A stretch of 64,000 nt of DNA from Palaemon carinicauda (lineage: Eukaryota > Arthropoda > Malacostraca > Decapoda > Palaemonidae), in assembly GCF_036898095.1 (NCBI RefSeq), contig NC_090757.1, positions 63,977,081 through 64,041,080 on the forward strand. The letters run 5' to 3'. Below the pieces are notes generated by a model that saw nothing but the letters and a program-made list of their open reading frames with translations, had not been told where the DNA came from and made no database searches. The position numbers were made by a program, and so were the translations under genes. This document shows positions 1-10,796 of the stretch, piece after piece (positions within the stretch are counted from its first letter, which is position 1; each line of letters opens with the position of its first letter).

Positions 1-297
1 TCTCCACCAGGAAGAGTCTGCTGTAGAACCCTGGCCCTGGGTTCTTGACTGGCTCCATTGCCCCTTTCGCTAGCATAGCAGAGACTTCTTCTTGCAGGGC
101 TGTCCTTCTCAGGGGGTCTTTCGGTGCCAACCATTCCGCCTGTAGATCTGGTATCAGAGGTGGGGGTTCCGCCCGGAAGGGCAACCTGTATCCTTCCTTC
201 AGGACCGTCACGGTCCACGGATCCGACCCGTGCTTGCCTAGAATTTTTGAGGCATCCCCCCACCTGAGGCTTCAGCAGGAGTAGGGGGCCTCCCTCC
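1..297 (-). pseudogene. Reverse transcriptase N-terminus of copy A (partial, runs off the window)
   Basis: On the minus strand this translates to the start of the RT region shared with B and D: a GGCLK motif near 265, then residues like LAKGAMEPV and FYSRLFLVE towards position 1. In the family this region comes just before the RT palm and copies retrotransposon RNA/cDNA. The spacer after GGCLK is shorter than in B: a SWQAWEEHG-type stretch is reduced, and no long single frame is kept. The catalytic YLDDW part is outside the window. It is a decayed partial copy. Confidence 0.65.
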
Positions 298-2582
298 CTA
301 CCTCCTTCGGGAGGCATGGCCCGAACGCCCTCTTCTGGAGGCCGAGTAGGAGGGCCTAAATGTTGACTGCGTGGTTGCAGATCCCCTATGGGAGGGCTGA
401 GAAGAATGCTGCCAGAAAGTAGTAGGAGCGTCTCTCCTGGGCTGGTTAGGTGAGGTGCGAGGAGGAAGAGGGACGTCCGAAGGAGGTCTCCTATGGTTGG
501 GTCTTCTTGCTGGAGGTGGTCTTGGTTCCCCCACATCCTTTAACTTCCTCACCTTCTCCATCACTTCTTCTACTTCCTTGAGGGGGAAGACAGTCTCGCC
601 CCACATTGGAAGACTCCTCAGGGACCTGGCCTCTCTGTCGGGGAGCCGCCTTACCAGTTTGCTGAGTACAGTGTCCCTTTTCTCAGGATCCAGTTAGCGG
701 TTTGCATATCGATTGATAGGACAAGAACTTCAGGGCCTTACCTCCCGAGCTAATAAGCTCTTTCAGCAAGGCCTGATTTTCCAGAACCGCTAGGTCGTAC
801 GAGGAGTGGAACGCTACCAGCGTGGCGGCCCACCAATCCAGCCAGGATGACACATGCACCAGGTCCCTGGACAGCTCCTCCATCATGGCGGTCTCTGCTG
901 GCGAGAAACAAACCGGGGCTGTGGTCGCCCTCTCTTCTGCTGCGCCTTGTCCCAAGATGGCGACTGCTGGTTCTACTGCGCAGGGTCCCGCGCGGTGGCC
1001 TTCCGGGAGGTAGAACCGCGACTGAGTCTTTAGGCCCTGGAGAAGCCTAGGCTCTTGGGGGCCTCCGCATGGTTAGCCACTACCTTGCTGACATGTGCCA
1101 ACCCCAGCTTCACGTCTCTAGCCACCGGGAGCGCTAGTGAGAGCTTCTGTTGAACGGGGGCATCCACCATTCTGTTGAGGCTCGAACGCCAGAAGTCGTC
1201 AGACAAGGGCTCCAGTTCATCCAGCCTATGGTGTCGTCGGATGAGGCCTATGACTCTCTGGTAAGAGGAAACCTCCGCTGGAGAGCCTTCTTCCCCGTCC
1301 TCTCTCTTGTCCGCGGGGGGTCCTAGTTCTCGTGACGGCGGACTTTCGACGGAGGGAGCCATACCAGGAGGTGGCATCCTCTTGGAGTGGTCCGATTCCC
1401 TCGCTACAGGCCGTAGGACGGGCATCACCGCTGGGGCGGAGGTCTCCGCCCTTGATTTTTCCCTTCTTCTGGAGAAACAGGGGTCCGCGGGCTTGCCCGT
1501 CGAGGAAACGAACCTCTCTCGTTCTGGACATCTCCTTGGAGATCTTGAAGGAGGGACGCGGCTGCCAGACCGAAGGGGCGACTCTCCCCGCTGGGCGGGT
1601 GGAGTCGGAACCTTCGCGGACCTATGCCTGTCCCTCGACGTCTGATACGACGAGCTCCTCCGCCGGTCAAATCTGCTCCCGTCGATGAATCCTACTGGTG
1701 ATCAGGGTCTGGAGAGCCATCCCGAGGTGCCCGCGTCGGCTGCCGCCCCCAGGAATTGACTCAAACGAGGAAGCCGAGGATCTATAGGGTCTCGTTGGAG
1801 GGTCCGAAAGTCAACGTGTCGTTGTCGGTTCTGCATGGGGCCCGGCCAACGACGCAGGCTCCATAAACACCGCTGGGAACAACGCTGACGGTGTTGGAGG
1901 GGAGCGAGGGAGCTCCTCGTTGAGAAACCAAGCCTCGAACTCCTCTTCCATTCTGTGGGGTGATCTGAAGGGCGTCTTGGGAGGCGCCCACACGAGGGCG
2001 TCTGATGGCGGCGAGTCGTCCTTCTCGGCGCCGCCCTCAGCTGCTGACGCACCTGAAAAGCCCGCCCAAGAGGCGGGAGAAGAAGCTGCTGCCAACTTTC
2101 CCCACATAGGATCTTCCGAAGATACGGGGCCCCCTTTGTCCAGGGCCTCGACCCCCGAAAACACACCCGTCCCTCCCTCGGGGCCCCCACTTGCCTGGAC
2201 AGACGACACAATACCACTGTCTGGTAATTTAGATTCCTGGGGAAGGGCCACCGGCCGCTTTCCCGCAACACACTTACCTCGACCCCTACTCTGGGTAGGG
2301 GGAGAAGGTAGAGAAGCTCTATCCGACGGGACATCGGGCGAAGCGAGAGGCGAAGAGACGTTGGACTTCCTCGGGGACCGACGAGAGGCTTTCTTCTTTT
2401 TCGTGCCGTAACGCACCCACTGCACTTCATTCCAGGACTCGCACTCCGGACACGTGGCTGTAGGGGAACACACACTGCCCCTACACGCATACACAAGGAG
2501 TGCGGGTCAACTTCGGGTTTTGAGAGAAAGCGCCACACGATTTGCCGGCCATAGGCCCAGGGCAACATTGGGGCTGCTCCAT
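298..2582 (-). pseudogene. Gag-like protein of copy A (frameshifted)
   Basis: The Gag-like structural protein of the element, which packages element RNA by analogy with retroelement Gag. An ATG at 2582 begins a CPGPMAG-type N-terminus, followed by a Cys-rich module (CRGSVC...TCPEC) near 2400-2480 and a basic KKKK stretch. A conserved C-terminal domain lies at 683-1428 (SSWLDWW, LISSGGKALKFLSYQS), and an Arg/Pro-rich tail ends in SRRR at 298. The pieces lie in different frames, and a shift near 690-720 removes the ANWVLRRKDT segment seen in B. Non-functional as it stands; identity comes from alignment by eye to B and D. Confidence 0.65.
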
Positions 2583-2745
2583 AACGCACTAGTAATATAC
2601 CGCGAGACACAGGAACACAGAGGGAAAGGAAGGGATGCACACAAGGGACCACGTGGGAACCGCGTGGGACACAAAGGGATCGGGGACACAAAGGGTTGCA
2701 CTGGGTTAGAGAGAGAGCGTCGGTGTGTTAACGCCGACGCGACCA

Positions 2746-2936
2746 GAAACTTACTAGACCTGAGAAAGCATGCTCTCTGACCACGGGTCATCTCTGGGCG
2801 CGTATCACTCCGCCAGAGATTACCCCGCATAGAGAACGGGAATAGGGTAAACTAAACAAATTTCTGGTCGGATGGGAGGAGATCCCAGATACTCCTAAGA
2901 AAGTAGTTCGAGGTAAGTACTCCGTGTTGGAACAAC
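2746..2936 (-). repeat. Right inverted terminal repeat of copy A
   Basis: About 190 bp nearly matching the right repeat of B (17058-17256) and the complement of B's left end. It includes the paired blocks GCGTATCACTCCGCC and AAAGTAGTTCGAGGTAAGTA and ends in GTTGGAACAA. Confidence 0.75.
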
Positions 2937-3124
2937 AAAGTTTTATGAATACTTACTTACCTGGCAGTTATATATATATAGAGCAGAATTTTTCAATAAT
3001 TGCGGCAACCACCGTGTGGTGGTTAACAACCCTTACAGGGTGGTACTTGGAATCATTTCCGTTTTCTGTTCCTCAGATCATCTTTGCCCGACCTGTCTCC
3101 TGAGGGGAGGTGGGTGGGCCTTAA
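2937..3124 (-). repeat. Left terminal repeat fragment of element G
   Basis: The reverse complement of about 17425-17610, including TTACCTGGCAGTTATATATA and TGGTACTTGGAATCATTTCC. The outermost bases are missing where copy A was inserted. C1 begins directly afterwards. Confidence 0.7.
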
Positions 3125-3126
3125 AA

Positions 3127-3475
3127 TGACAAATTCGTAGATACAGTAATTTGTATTTTTCCTAACTATACAAACCTTAGCTATATAATGGGGGTATTAC
3201 TTTCGGCATAGCTGAAATGACAAGCCATTGATTTTTAATGAGGGTTTACTACCTACACCGCTAGTTAGCGGGGGTAGGGGAGGGTAGCTTGCTACCCCCC
3301 CCTCTCAAACACCTATGCTTGAGCTCACTTTGCTTGGAGGTAGGACTTCAAGGGGGATAGGGCTGGCGGGCAAGTTTGATTAAATAGCTAAGGTTTGTAT
3401 AGTTAGGAAAAATACAAATTATCTACAAATTTGTCATTTGTTCCATAACTGGAATACAAACCACGCTATTTAATA
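3127..3475 (-). repeat. C1 left terminal repeat plus internal complementary region
   Basis: Positions 3127-3190 pair with 3384-3436 as an inverted repeat around AATTTGTATTTTTCCTAACT. The second half of the ICR, ATTTGTTCCATAACTGG onward (3436-3475), is the complement of a family II right end. This two-part ICR is the hallmark of DIRS elements, used to circularise cDNA. The region 3476-3890 downstream holds no ORF that I can assign. Confidence 0.75.
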
Positions 3476-3967
3476 GGGGTGACTCACCCATTAGGAGGGG
3501 TGGACGTCCCAGCCAGTCTGGCTTTTGGCTTTGCCTGGGGCTCGTTATTTGAGTGTGAACGCACCCAAGAAATAAGGAGTCCCTGCACCTTGCTAGAACC
3601 TTGCTACACAAGGACTGCGGCCTACGCAAGCCGTGTGTGAAGATATGAAGAAAATGTGACTCGTCCTAGTAAGTTGTTCTGAAGTTCTTTAGATGGAAAC
3701 TTGTAGACTAGGACTCTCCCAATACCACCTCGTTAGGGTATGGGGACGTAACAGTATTAATCTTAATGCTAGGAATACATGGGAGCATGGTTTACCTGCA
3801 GTGGTTTGAGGTCAGCTATGCAGAAAACCCAGGATGCTGCCTTCCCCAAGAGAGGGGATGATGAAATAAAGAATAAGGGCCAGTCAAACCTTTTCATTCA
3901 TGCAGACTAAAACCGGGTAAAAATGCCCTCAACCTTCTGCTACTTGTCCAATAAGGAGCTTGAGGTT

Positions 3968-5204
3968 TTAAACCAGCTGTTGTGCAGCCACCACAGGGCC
4001 GATAGCGAACGTATCGAGTCTCCTGTGGGTCACGTATTGCAGGTAGTGGGATGTGAATGTTGTTTGACATTTCCACACCCCAGCTTGAAGAACCTGCGTC
4101 ACTGAAAAATTTCTCTTGAAGGCCAGGGACGTAGCTATGCCCCTGACATCATGTGCTCTAGGGCGACATGATGGAGGAGGGTCTGGATTCAAGGCCAGGT
4201 CAATGACCCTACGAATCCATGCAGAGATGGTATTCTTGGTGACCCTCCTCTTAGACCTTCCTGTGCTGACGAACAGAGCTGGCACATGAGGACGGGCTGC
4301 AGCTATTCTTTTGAGGTACAGCCTCAAGCTCCTTACTGGGCATAGTAAGAGATGGTCTGGGTCATCTGTTACAGAACGGAGACTAGAAATCCGGAAGGAG
4401 TCGAATCGAGGATCCGCCACTCCAGGATTCTGAGTCTTAGCAATAAACTCAGGGACAAAGCTGAACGCTACCTCCCCCCATCCCCTTGAATGGGCGATGT
4501 CATACGAGAGACCATGAAGTTCGCTGACTCGCTTGGCCGGGGCCAAAGCTAGCAGGAATACCGTCTTCCAGGTTAGGTGGCGATCTGATGCCTGGCGTAA
4601 TGGTTCAGAGGGAGGTCTCTTAAGAGACCTGAGAACTTGAACCACGTTCCATGGGGGAGGTCTCACTTCCGACTGAGGGCAGGTAAGTTCTTAACTACGT
4701 ATGAGTAGAGAAAGTTCTAGGATGAAGAAATGTCCATTCCTTTCAGCCTGAAGGCCAGACTTAAGGCTGAGCGATAGTCTTTCACTGCCGAGACTGAAAG
4801 GCACATTTCTTCCCGCAAATACACGAGGAACTCCGCTATTGTTGGAATAGTGGCATCAAGTGGAGAGATACCCCTTCCACGACACCAACCACAGGAGACT
4901 TTCCACTTTGCCTGGTAGACTGCTGCCGAAGACTTTCGCAGGTGTCCAGACATCCTGTTTGCAACTCTCTCTTTGAGGAGATGCTGGATAGTCTCCAGGC
5001 GTGAAGTCGTAGTGAACCTACGGTTTTGTGGAAGATGTTGGCATGTGGTTGTCTGAGTAGATTGTGTCGTGGAGGGAGTTCTCTTGGTAGCTCCGTTAGG
5101 AGTTGCATAAGGTCCGGGGACCATTCCGCGTGATGCCATAGCGGAGCTATGAGGGTCATTGAAAGATTGACTGATGTTCTGATCTTGTTGAGTACTCTCC
5201 TCAT
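3968..5204 (-). pseudogene. Tyrosine recombinase of C1 (split by frameshifts)
   Basis: The integrase of the element: it inserts the circular cDNA by site-specific recombination without an aspartic-protease or DDE step. The catalytic C-terminal half (3968-4666) is one open frame with Arg in APAKRVSELHG, HDVR, and Tyr in the SHYLQYV segment, so the R/HxxR/Y set is present. The N-terminal core-binding half (4717-5139; AVYQAKW, EFLVYLREEM) is in another frame, and frameshifts and a stop near 4670-4720 separate them. The overlapping frame up to 5204 carries the linker from the RNase H side. The product would be non-functional unless the break is a sequencing error. Confidence 0.8.
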
Positions 5205-5320
5205 CAGACAGAACGGGGGAAAGGCGTAAACGTCAATGTTGTCCCACCGTTGTTGGAAAGCATCTTGCCAGAGAGCCTTGGGGTCTGGGACTGGGGAGCA
5301 CTACAGCGGGAGCCTGAAGT

Positions 5321-6880
5321 TCAGGGCCGTTGCGAAAAGATCCACAGTCGGAACCCCACAAAGTCAGGACTTTGTTGGCTACTAGATGATCCAAAGACCA
5401 CTCGGTACTCACTATCTGAGACGCTCTGCTCAGATTGTCGGCGAGCACATTCCTTTTGCCCAGAATGAAGCATGCCGATAGTGGTATCGACTGGACTTCG
5501 GCCCATCTCAGTATCTCTACTGCTAGATTGGATAGTTACTGCTAGATTGGATAGTTGCTGCGAAAAAGTACCCACTTGTTTGTTGATGTAGGCCACTACT
5601 GTGGTGTTGTCGCTCATCACCACCACAGAGTGACTTGCCAGGTACTGTTGGAACTGTTGAAGGGCCAGAAAGATGGCCTTCATCTCTAGGAGATTTATAT
5701 GGAGGTACTTTTCTGACTCTAACCAGAGGCCTGAGGTCGTGTGGTGCAGCACGTGGCCCCCCCACCCTTTTTTTGAAGCGTCCGAAAACAGCATCAAATC
5801 CGGGGCTAGGACGAGAAGATCCACTCCTTTTCGTAGGTTCTCGTCTGCCACCCACCACTGGAGATCCGTCAATTCCGCAGGGCCCATGGGGATCTGGATG
5901 TCAGGGGAATCGTACGCTTGATTCCACAGGGACTTGAGTCGCCACTGGAGGGATCTCATCCTGAGGCGACCGTTGGGAACTAGACGAGCCAGCGATGAAA
6001 CTTCTCGTCTGAGAAAAGGCCTTGCGACTTTCCTCAGCCTTGCTATCCTGTCATCTGATGGGAAGGCTTTGTGGAGATTGGTGTCTATAATCATGCCTAG
6101 GTATACCAGTCTTTGAGTGGGAAGCAGTGAGGACTTCTCGAGATTTACCATGATCCCCAGATCTTGGCAAAGTCTCAGAAATTTGTCTCGGTGTTGAAGA
6201 AGGGATGACACCAAGTCTGCTAGGATTAACCAGTCGTCCAGATAACGGAGGAAACGGATGACAATCCTGTGTGCCCAAGATGATATTAGGGTGAACACTC
6301 TGGTGAAGACTTGTGGTGCTGTGGAGAGACCGAAGCACAGCACCTTGAACTGGTATTTTCTGTTGTCTAGGCTGAATCCTAAGTACTTCCTTGAAGACGG
6401 ATGGACCGGGATCTGGAAGTACGCGTCCTTTAGGTCCAGTGTGCACATGAAGTCCTGCGGTCTTACTGCTAGTCTGACCGTGTCCGCCGTCTCCATGCTG
6501 AACAGAGTTTGTTTGACAAACTTGTTCTGAGCTGAGAGGTCGATGACTGGTCTCCAGCCTCCAGACGCCTTCTTTACAAGAAAGAGTCGACTGAAGAAGC
6601 CTGGAGATTCGTTGAGGACCTCTTGGAGAGTGCTCTTCTTCAACAGGGTCTGGACTTCTGCCCGAAGGGCTTGCCGATCCCATGGCAAGGGAGCTCAATG
6701 ACACTGGATTCGTTGTCATGGGAGGTAGAGATGTTATTAACGGGACGTGATATCCTAGACTGATCATGGAGAGTGTCCAGGAATCGGCCCCGAGTTGCTT
6801 CCACTTGTTTGAGCAACTTTGTAGGCATCCCCCCACTGGTGGACATGCTGGGGGACTGCTTATCCTAGCGTTTGCGGCCT
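5321..6880 (-). pseudogene. Reverse transcriptase–RNase H of C1 (long ORF, frameshifted at both ends)
   Basis: A 455-codon open frame (5321-6688) with the RT palm motifs LDLKDAYFQIPVHP, CFGLSTAPQVFTRVF and the catalytic box YLDDWL, followed by the RNase H domain with Asp in LFSDASKKGWGG, Glu in NLLEMKA and Asp in VVMSDNTT. It makes double-stranded DNA from element RNA. The N-terminal segment (GGCLQSCSNKWKQLGADSW) is in another frame at about 6690-6880, so there is one frameshift near 6690. A 19-bp tandem duplication at 5520-5557 shifts the frame after INKQVGTFSQQLSNLAV. The DNLSRASQIVSTEWS segment continues in another frame at 5233-5448. Confidence 0.85.
5520..5557. repeat. 19-bp tandem duplication inside C1 RNase H
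   Basis: CTGCTAGATTGGATAGTTA is followed at once by CTGCTAGATTGGATAGTTG. Nineteen is not a multiple of three, so the duplication breaks the RNase H reading frame. Confidence 0.9.
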
Positions 6881-6899
6881 CAGCTGCTCCCTTTAAGAT

Positions 6900-8069
6900 T
6901 CTTGCCTCCCCTGGAGGACTTTTTGTCTTTCCTTCCTTTGACAGGAAAGGGCTTAGACACCACGGTCTTCGCTGCTGTCGTCGTTTAAGCGGTCTTAACT
7001 GGAAGAGACTGCTGTGGTGCTGGAGGTTTATAGGGCTAAAGTTCGAGACTTGGTGGGCCAGAAACTCGATCGTGCGAGTACCTGAGAGCAGAAAGGTCTC
7101 CATAGCTTTCCTGGTACGTTCTGTGGAGAAATCCTCAGAACGTATCAGGATACCTAAGGTTCCCAACCAGATGTTGAGCCACGAAATGGCTTGCATAGCG
7201 CACTTCGCAACTTTCTCCTGGTTAAGGATCTCGGTTGCCCAGAATGAGACCTGCCGGTTGGAGAGTCTCTCAAGAGGGACTCCCCTGGTAAGCTTTTCCA
7301 GTGAGTGGTGGAGGGGAAGACTAAACAAGGCTCCTTAAGGATCTCGAAGTACCTCCTCTGCTGTACGCGAGGAGGTGGAAGGAGCTTGTTGGTGGCACTG
7401 GAACGGTTGGAGGAGGACATCTCGGAGAGCTGTAGAGAGATCTTGTCCCTGGTACTCCTAACCCCCTGAGATCAGGGCAGTGCTGCACTGGTCTTGGAGG
7501 TTTTCCGAGTACCAAAGACACGGTCCAAGACCGTGTCCTTGCCCTCTCGAGGAGGGATCTCTGGGTCGGAAAACCCGTTGTGAGCCCTCATTACAGTCAG
7601 AACTTGCCAAAACACATGTTCTGACTCTTGCTGGTCTCCTCCTGATGTAGGACTTAAAACGAAGTCTCCTGTTCCCATAGGCTCTTCTTGGGGAGAGTCG
7701 CGGACGTTCTCCGAGTGGCTAGCTGGCTCCATCCTAGTCCTAGTAGAGGACTTCGGTAATATTTTAGAGTCCTTAGATTCCTTCCTGGGAAGGATGTAGG
7801 ACTCCAGCATTTACGAGGATGGCATGTTCCTTTCAGTCCCCACGTGAGAAGACATATCGACGCGAGGAGAGGTTTCCCTCATTGGTGCGATGGGGGAAAG
7901 TCTCAACTCGCGTGATTCCCGAGGATGGGAAATCTTCGTCCGAAGGGGAAGGAGAGACAGTCTGGGGGTAAGAAGGAACCTGTCTCGAAGGCTTGCGTGG
8001 AGTCAGTTTTGCCCTTGGAGAAGTTACCACGTCCGGAACTCCTCTTTTTCTCTTCAAAGACGAAACGGG
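6900..8069 (-). pseudogene. Gag C-terminal region of C1 (several frames)
   Basis: Fragments in shifting frames that align with the Gag C-terminal half of family I: FWQVLTVMRAHNGFSDPE (about 7580-7630) corresponds to the YQRVIGLIRRHH segment of A and B; QQRRYFEILKEP lies at 7340-7380; and a helical-looking stretch WATEILNQEKVAKCAMQAISW lies at 7180-7260. It ends where the GGCLQ motif of RT begins. No single frame covers it. The assignment rests on position and weak similarity, and the function (RNA packaging) is by family analogy. Confidence 0.5.
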
Positions 8070-8275
8070 TCCTAGAACTCTCTCCATCGACTCCTCTGCT
8101 GCCTTCGGGGGAAAGATCGCGTCATCCCACAGGGTCAGGTTCCTCAGAGACCTGGCCTCTCTGTCCGGAAGCCTCCTAGTCAGCCTGCTTAAGACGGTGT
8201 CCTTCCTCCGTAGGACCCAGTTGGCGGCCAGGGCTAGCAACTGGTAGGATAGGAATTTCAGGGCCTTACCTGTGC
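8070..8275 (-). other. 200-bp family I Gag patch inside C1
   Basis: Nearly identical to B at 14840-15045 (few mismatches over about 205 bp), encoding ANWVLRRKDTVLS and DREARSLRNLTLWDD. The similarity starts and stops abruptly: at CTTACCT on the right the flanks become unrelated, and on the left it ends near GAACTCTCTCC. It indicates template switching or gene conversion between element families. Confidence 0.75.
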
Positions 8276-8546
8276 CCCAATTCAGAGAAGACAGGCTTGA
8301 ACGCCTGTGTTACGGCTCTGATTAGTGCACAGAACCAGGTCTGTTGGTTGACAGACACGCTGTCAGCATACCCCTTGAAGGGACAGGAACTGAAGGATCC
8401 CGGGAGGAGTTCTCATCATTGGTGGGTTCGCCTGAGAAGGCTTTGGGATCCTGGACCCCTCTAGATGTTTCCCTTCTCCCACAATGCGCGCTGGTATGCG
8501 CTTGCAGGGAGGGGAATGAGGCGATAGCGACCTTGCCATTCGTAGT

Positions 8547-8800
8547 TCAGCAGTCTCGCACGCGAGAGGATACTGAAGCTCGCGCGAGAGAGTAATGGTG
8601 GTCACGCGAGGGAGAATACCGGGAGTCGCGCGAGGAAGACTGCTGATGCGCGCGCGGGAGACTGTTGGGGCGCGCGGGAGACTGATGGCGCACAGGAGCG
8701 CGTGCAGGAGATTGTGGGCGCATAGGCGCGCGTGCGGGAGACTGTGGGCGCATAGGCGCGCGTACGGGAGACTGTTGGCGCGCACCCGCGGGAGAGAGGA
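8547..8800 (-). repeat. Degenerate ~30-bp tandem repeat encoding QSPARAP-like units
   Basis: Repeats of the type GCGCGCGTGCGGGAGACTGT. On the minus strand one frame reads QSPARAPMRP repeated (8547-8870). It follows the conserved AFEVFSF segment of the Gag-like protein. It could be an Arg/Ser-Pro-rich RNA-binding tail or simple minisatellite expansion. A run of T's (minus strand) near 8812 makes the true frame uncertain. Confidence 0.6.
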
Positions 8801-10737
8801 CCAGTCCAAAAAAACTAAAAACTTCAAACGCTCTGAAAATCCCTTTGACGAGGTGATCAAGCTTAGACATTGACTACATAACCTTAGCCGAGTTAAGGGC
8901 ATGCCTTCTAGCAGAGTCCACAATACCAGAGAAGTCACCCTGGGAGAAGGCAGGAACTCCCAGACCCAGAGGTTCTCCAGTCTCATACCACATGCCCGCC
9001 TTCGAAGCAAGTCGAGCTGGTGGAAGAGAGAAGGTGGTCTTAACCGCTTGTCTACGCTCCTTCATCCATTCGTCCACTTTAGCGAGAGCCTTCTTAGCAG
9101 AAATAGAAAGCTTCATCTTGATGAAGGCCGACTGTTTCTTGGCCTTCTTCCTGCTAAACTGTGATTGAGGAGAACGAGGAGCAGAAGGTTGAAACTCCTC
9201 CCCATACAGCTTAAGGAGGGAGCGAGAGAGAACCTTGTAATCGCCAGCCGCGTCCACAGGCTTGTCTTCGTCCTCTGAGACATCATCAAGATCCTGTCCC
9301 ACCCCTACTACAGCTTTCGCTCGGGTAGAAGGTTCACCTGAATCCGAAAGAGGAAAATCGTAGGATGCGTCCTGTAGAAGAGGGCTGCAAGCAGCCTGAC
9401 ACCGAGAACCGCTTACGTCCTGGCGCCGAGCGCTGGTATCGTCCTGGCGCCAAGCGCTAGAAGAGTCCTTGAGGCGGTAGGCGGATGCGTCCTGGCGCCA
9501 AGAGTAGGAAGCGTCCTTGCTCCGAGAGCTGCAATCGTCCTGGCGATGCAAAGCGGCATCGTCCTGGGGAAGCAGGCTGGAATCGTCCTGGCGCCGAGAG
9601 CGAGAGACGGAATCGTCCTGACGTCGAATATCGCCAGAGTCTTGGAGCCGAGCAGATGAAGAAGAAGCGCGGTACAGTGCCTTTGACGAATAGCGCAGAG
9701 GTTTCCTTGGAGATGAACTCCGTTCCCTCTTAAAAGCTGATTTCTTGACAGGTAACGAGTCGTCCTTATGTCTGTCCGACCGGGAGGAAGGGCGGCTAAA
9801 AGCTTGAACTAAAGAGAAAAGTTTTTCTTGCATAACCGTCATAAACGATTTAGCAACCGCTGCTGGATCCTGCGGTTCCGAAGGAGAAGGCCGTCGAGTA
9901 ACGCTGGTAGAAGGAGAAGGATCTTTCGCTGGTCTTTCTAGACTTTCGTGCCTTAGTTTCGTCCTCTTCACAGGAACGGTATCCAAATCATCCTCCGAAT
10001 GACAAGGTTCGTAGCTACTGGAACCGGGAGAGTGAGAACGAGACTGTTCATTTCGGTTCCACCTCCTCTTAGTCGGTCTCGAATCCTCATACTGCCATTT
10101 GCATCTGGGAGAGGGGTTCGGGGAAGACACCATAACATTCGACACACCTTATCCGTGGCGGTTAAGAGCAGCCTGAGAAAAAACAACAGGACTGTCTGAG
10201 GCGACGGCTGACCGAGGATACGTACCTCTCAACCCCTTCCAGTCGTCGACATACCTTCTCCCTTGGTCCTGGGAGCTTGGTAGAGGTCTAGACCTAGGGT
10301 AATGACAGGTTCGATCAGTTGCCACCTCCACTGCACTTTCACAAGCACTAACTTCATTCTCACTCTCATCTTTTAAGTCAGCCTTCAACTCGGCCGCCAT
10401 CCTGGCGTACCGAGGGTCATCCGCAGATACAGATCCTGTAGAAGGGGCAAGAGTTACTACCTCAGGGGAAGAATCAACTTCCAAAGAGGAATTAATTAAA
10501 GGTTCAATGGAAATATCTAAACTAGGTTCACTAGTAGACTTAGATTTAGATCTAGAAGCTCTCCTTACTTTATCTCGCTCTAATTTGCGCACATAGCGCT
10601 TCATAGCTAACCAATCTTTCTTACTCAAAATCTCACATTCTTTGCACCTATTATCCAGTGCACAATCAAAACCCCAGCAACCCAAAAAAACCGTGTGAGG
10701 GTCTACCGAAACTTTCGGTAACCTCACCTTGCATTCC

Positions 10738-10787
<50 letters not shown>
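8801..10787 (-). pseudogene. Gag-like protein of family IV type (two in-frame stops)
   Basis: One frame runs from 10787 to about 8800, broken only by stops at 10149-10151 (TAA) and 8874-8876 (TAG, where E2 has Trp). At the N-terminus, DPHT is followed by a Cys module (CWGFDC...RCKEC, about 10630-10700), then a charged helix WLAMKRYVRKLERDKVRR, a low-complexity RQDD-repeat region, and a conserved C-terminal block: FSLPPARLASKAGMWYETG, PLGLGVPA, QGDFSGIVDSARRHA, LDHLVKGIFRAFEV. The C-terminal block clearly matches E2 Gag, so this Gag is closer to family III than to family II. Any original start codon is hidden by the CA microsatellite. Confidence 0.65.
9405..9640 (-). repeat. RQDD-type short repeats in Gag
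   Basis: The DNA motif CGTCCTGGCGCC(G/A)A recurs about every 27-36 bp and encodes RQDDxS/RQDAS units (about ten). The region is polar and low in complexity, probably disordered. Confidence 0.7.

Positions 10788-10791
<4 letters not shown>
10743..10791. repeat. (CA)n microsatellite
   Basis: About 24 uninterrupted CA units lie directly between the Gag-like ORF and the left end of copy B. Confidence 0.95.
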
Positions 10792-10793
<2 letters not shown>

Positions 10794-10796
10794 AAA

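Larger units (their letters stand above)
1..2936 (-). mobile_element. DIRS-like family I copy A, 5' part only
   Basis: The right-hand (5') part of a DIRS-like tyrosine-recombinase retrotransposon; the rest lies left of the window. It contains the start of RT, a degenerate Gag and the right inverted terminal repeat. Nucleotide and protein similarity to copies B (10797-17256) and D (33315-40081) define the family. The right end reads GTTGGAACAA, as in B and D. It abuts the left-terminal sequence of another element (G) at 2937, so A appears to have inserted into the end of G. Confidence 0.8.
3125..10796 (-). mobile_element. DIRS-like family II copy C1 with chimeric 5' half
   Basis: Starts with the family II left end (TGACAAATTCG at 3127) and carries an ICR, a tyrosine recombinase, RT/RNase H and a Gag C-terminus. 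Its ICR (3384-3475) predicts a right end ending in GGAACAAAT, but no such end occurs before B begins at 10797. Instead, the 5' half contains a 200-bp patch nearly identical to family I Gag (8070-8275) and a family IV-like Gag (8801-10787). The right boundary given is therefore only where B starts; the true C1 sequence may end near 8275-8800. Confidence 0.6.

Noticed and set aside
1702..2691. 329-codon ORF antiparallel in frame to Gag of A as an independent gene
   Set aside because: It is an off-frame reading of the Gag region (Arg/Ser-rich) and the corresponding frames in B and D are not conserved as protein.
10149..10787. Start of Gag at the Met before the CVCV repeat
   Set aside because: The CVCV residues are the CA microsatellite; the original start codon cannot be placed.
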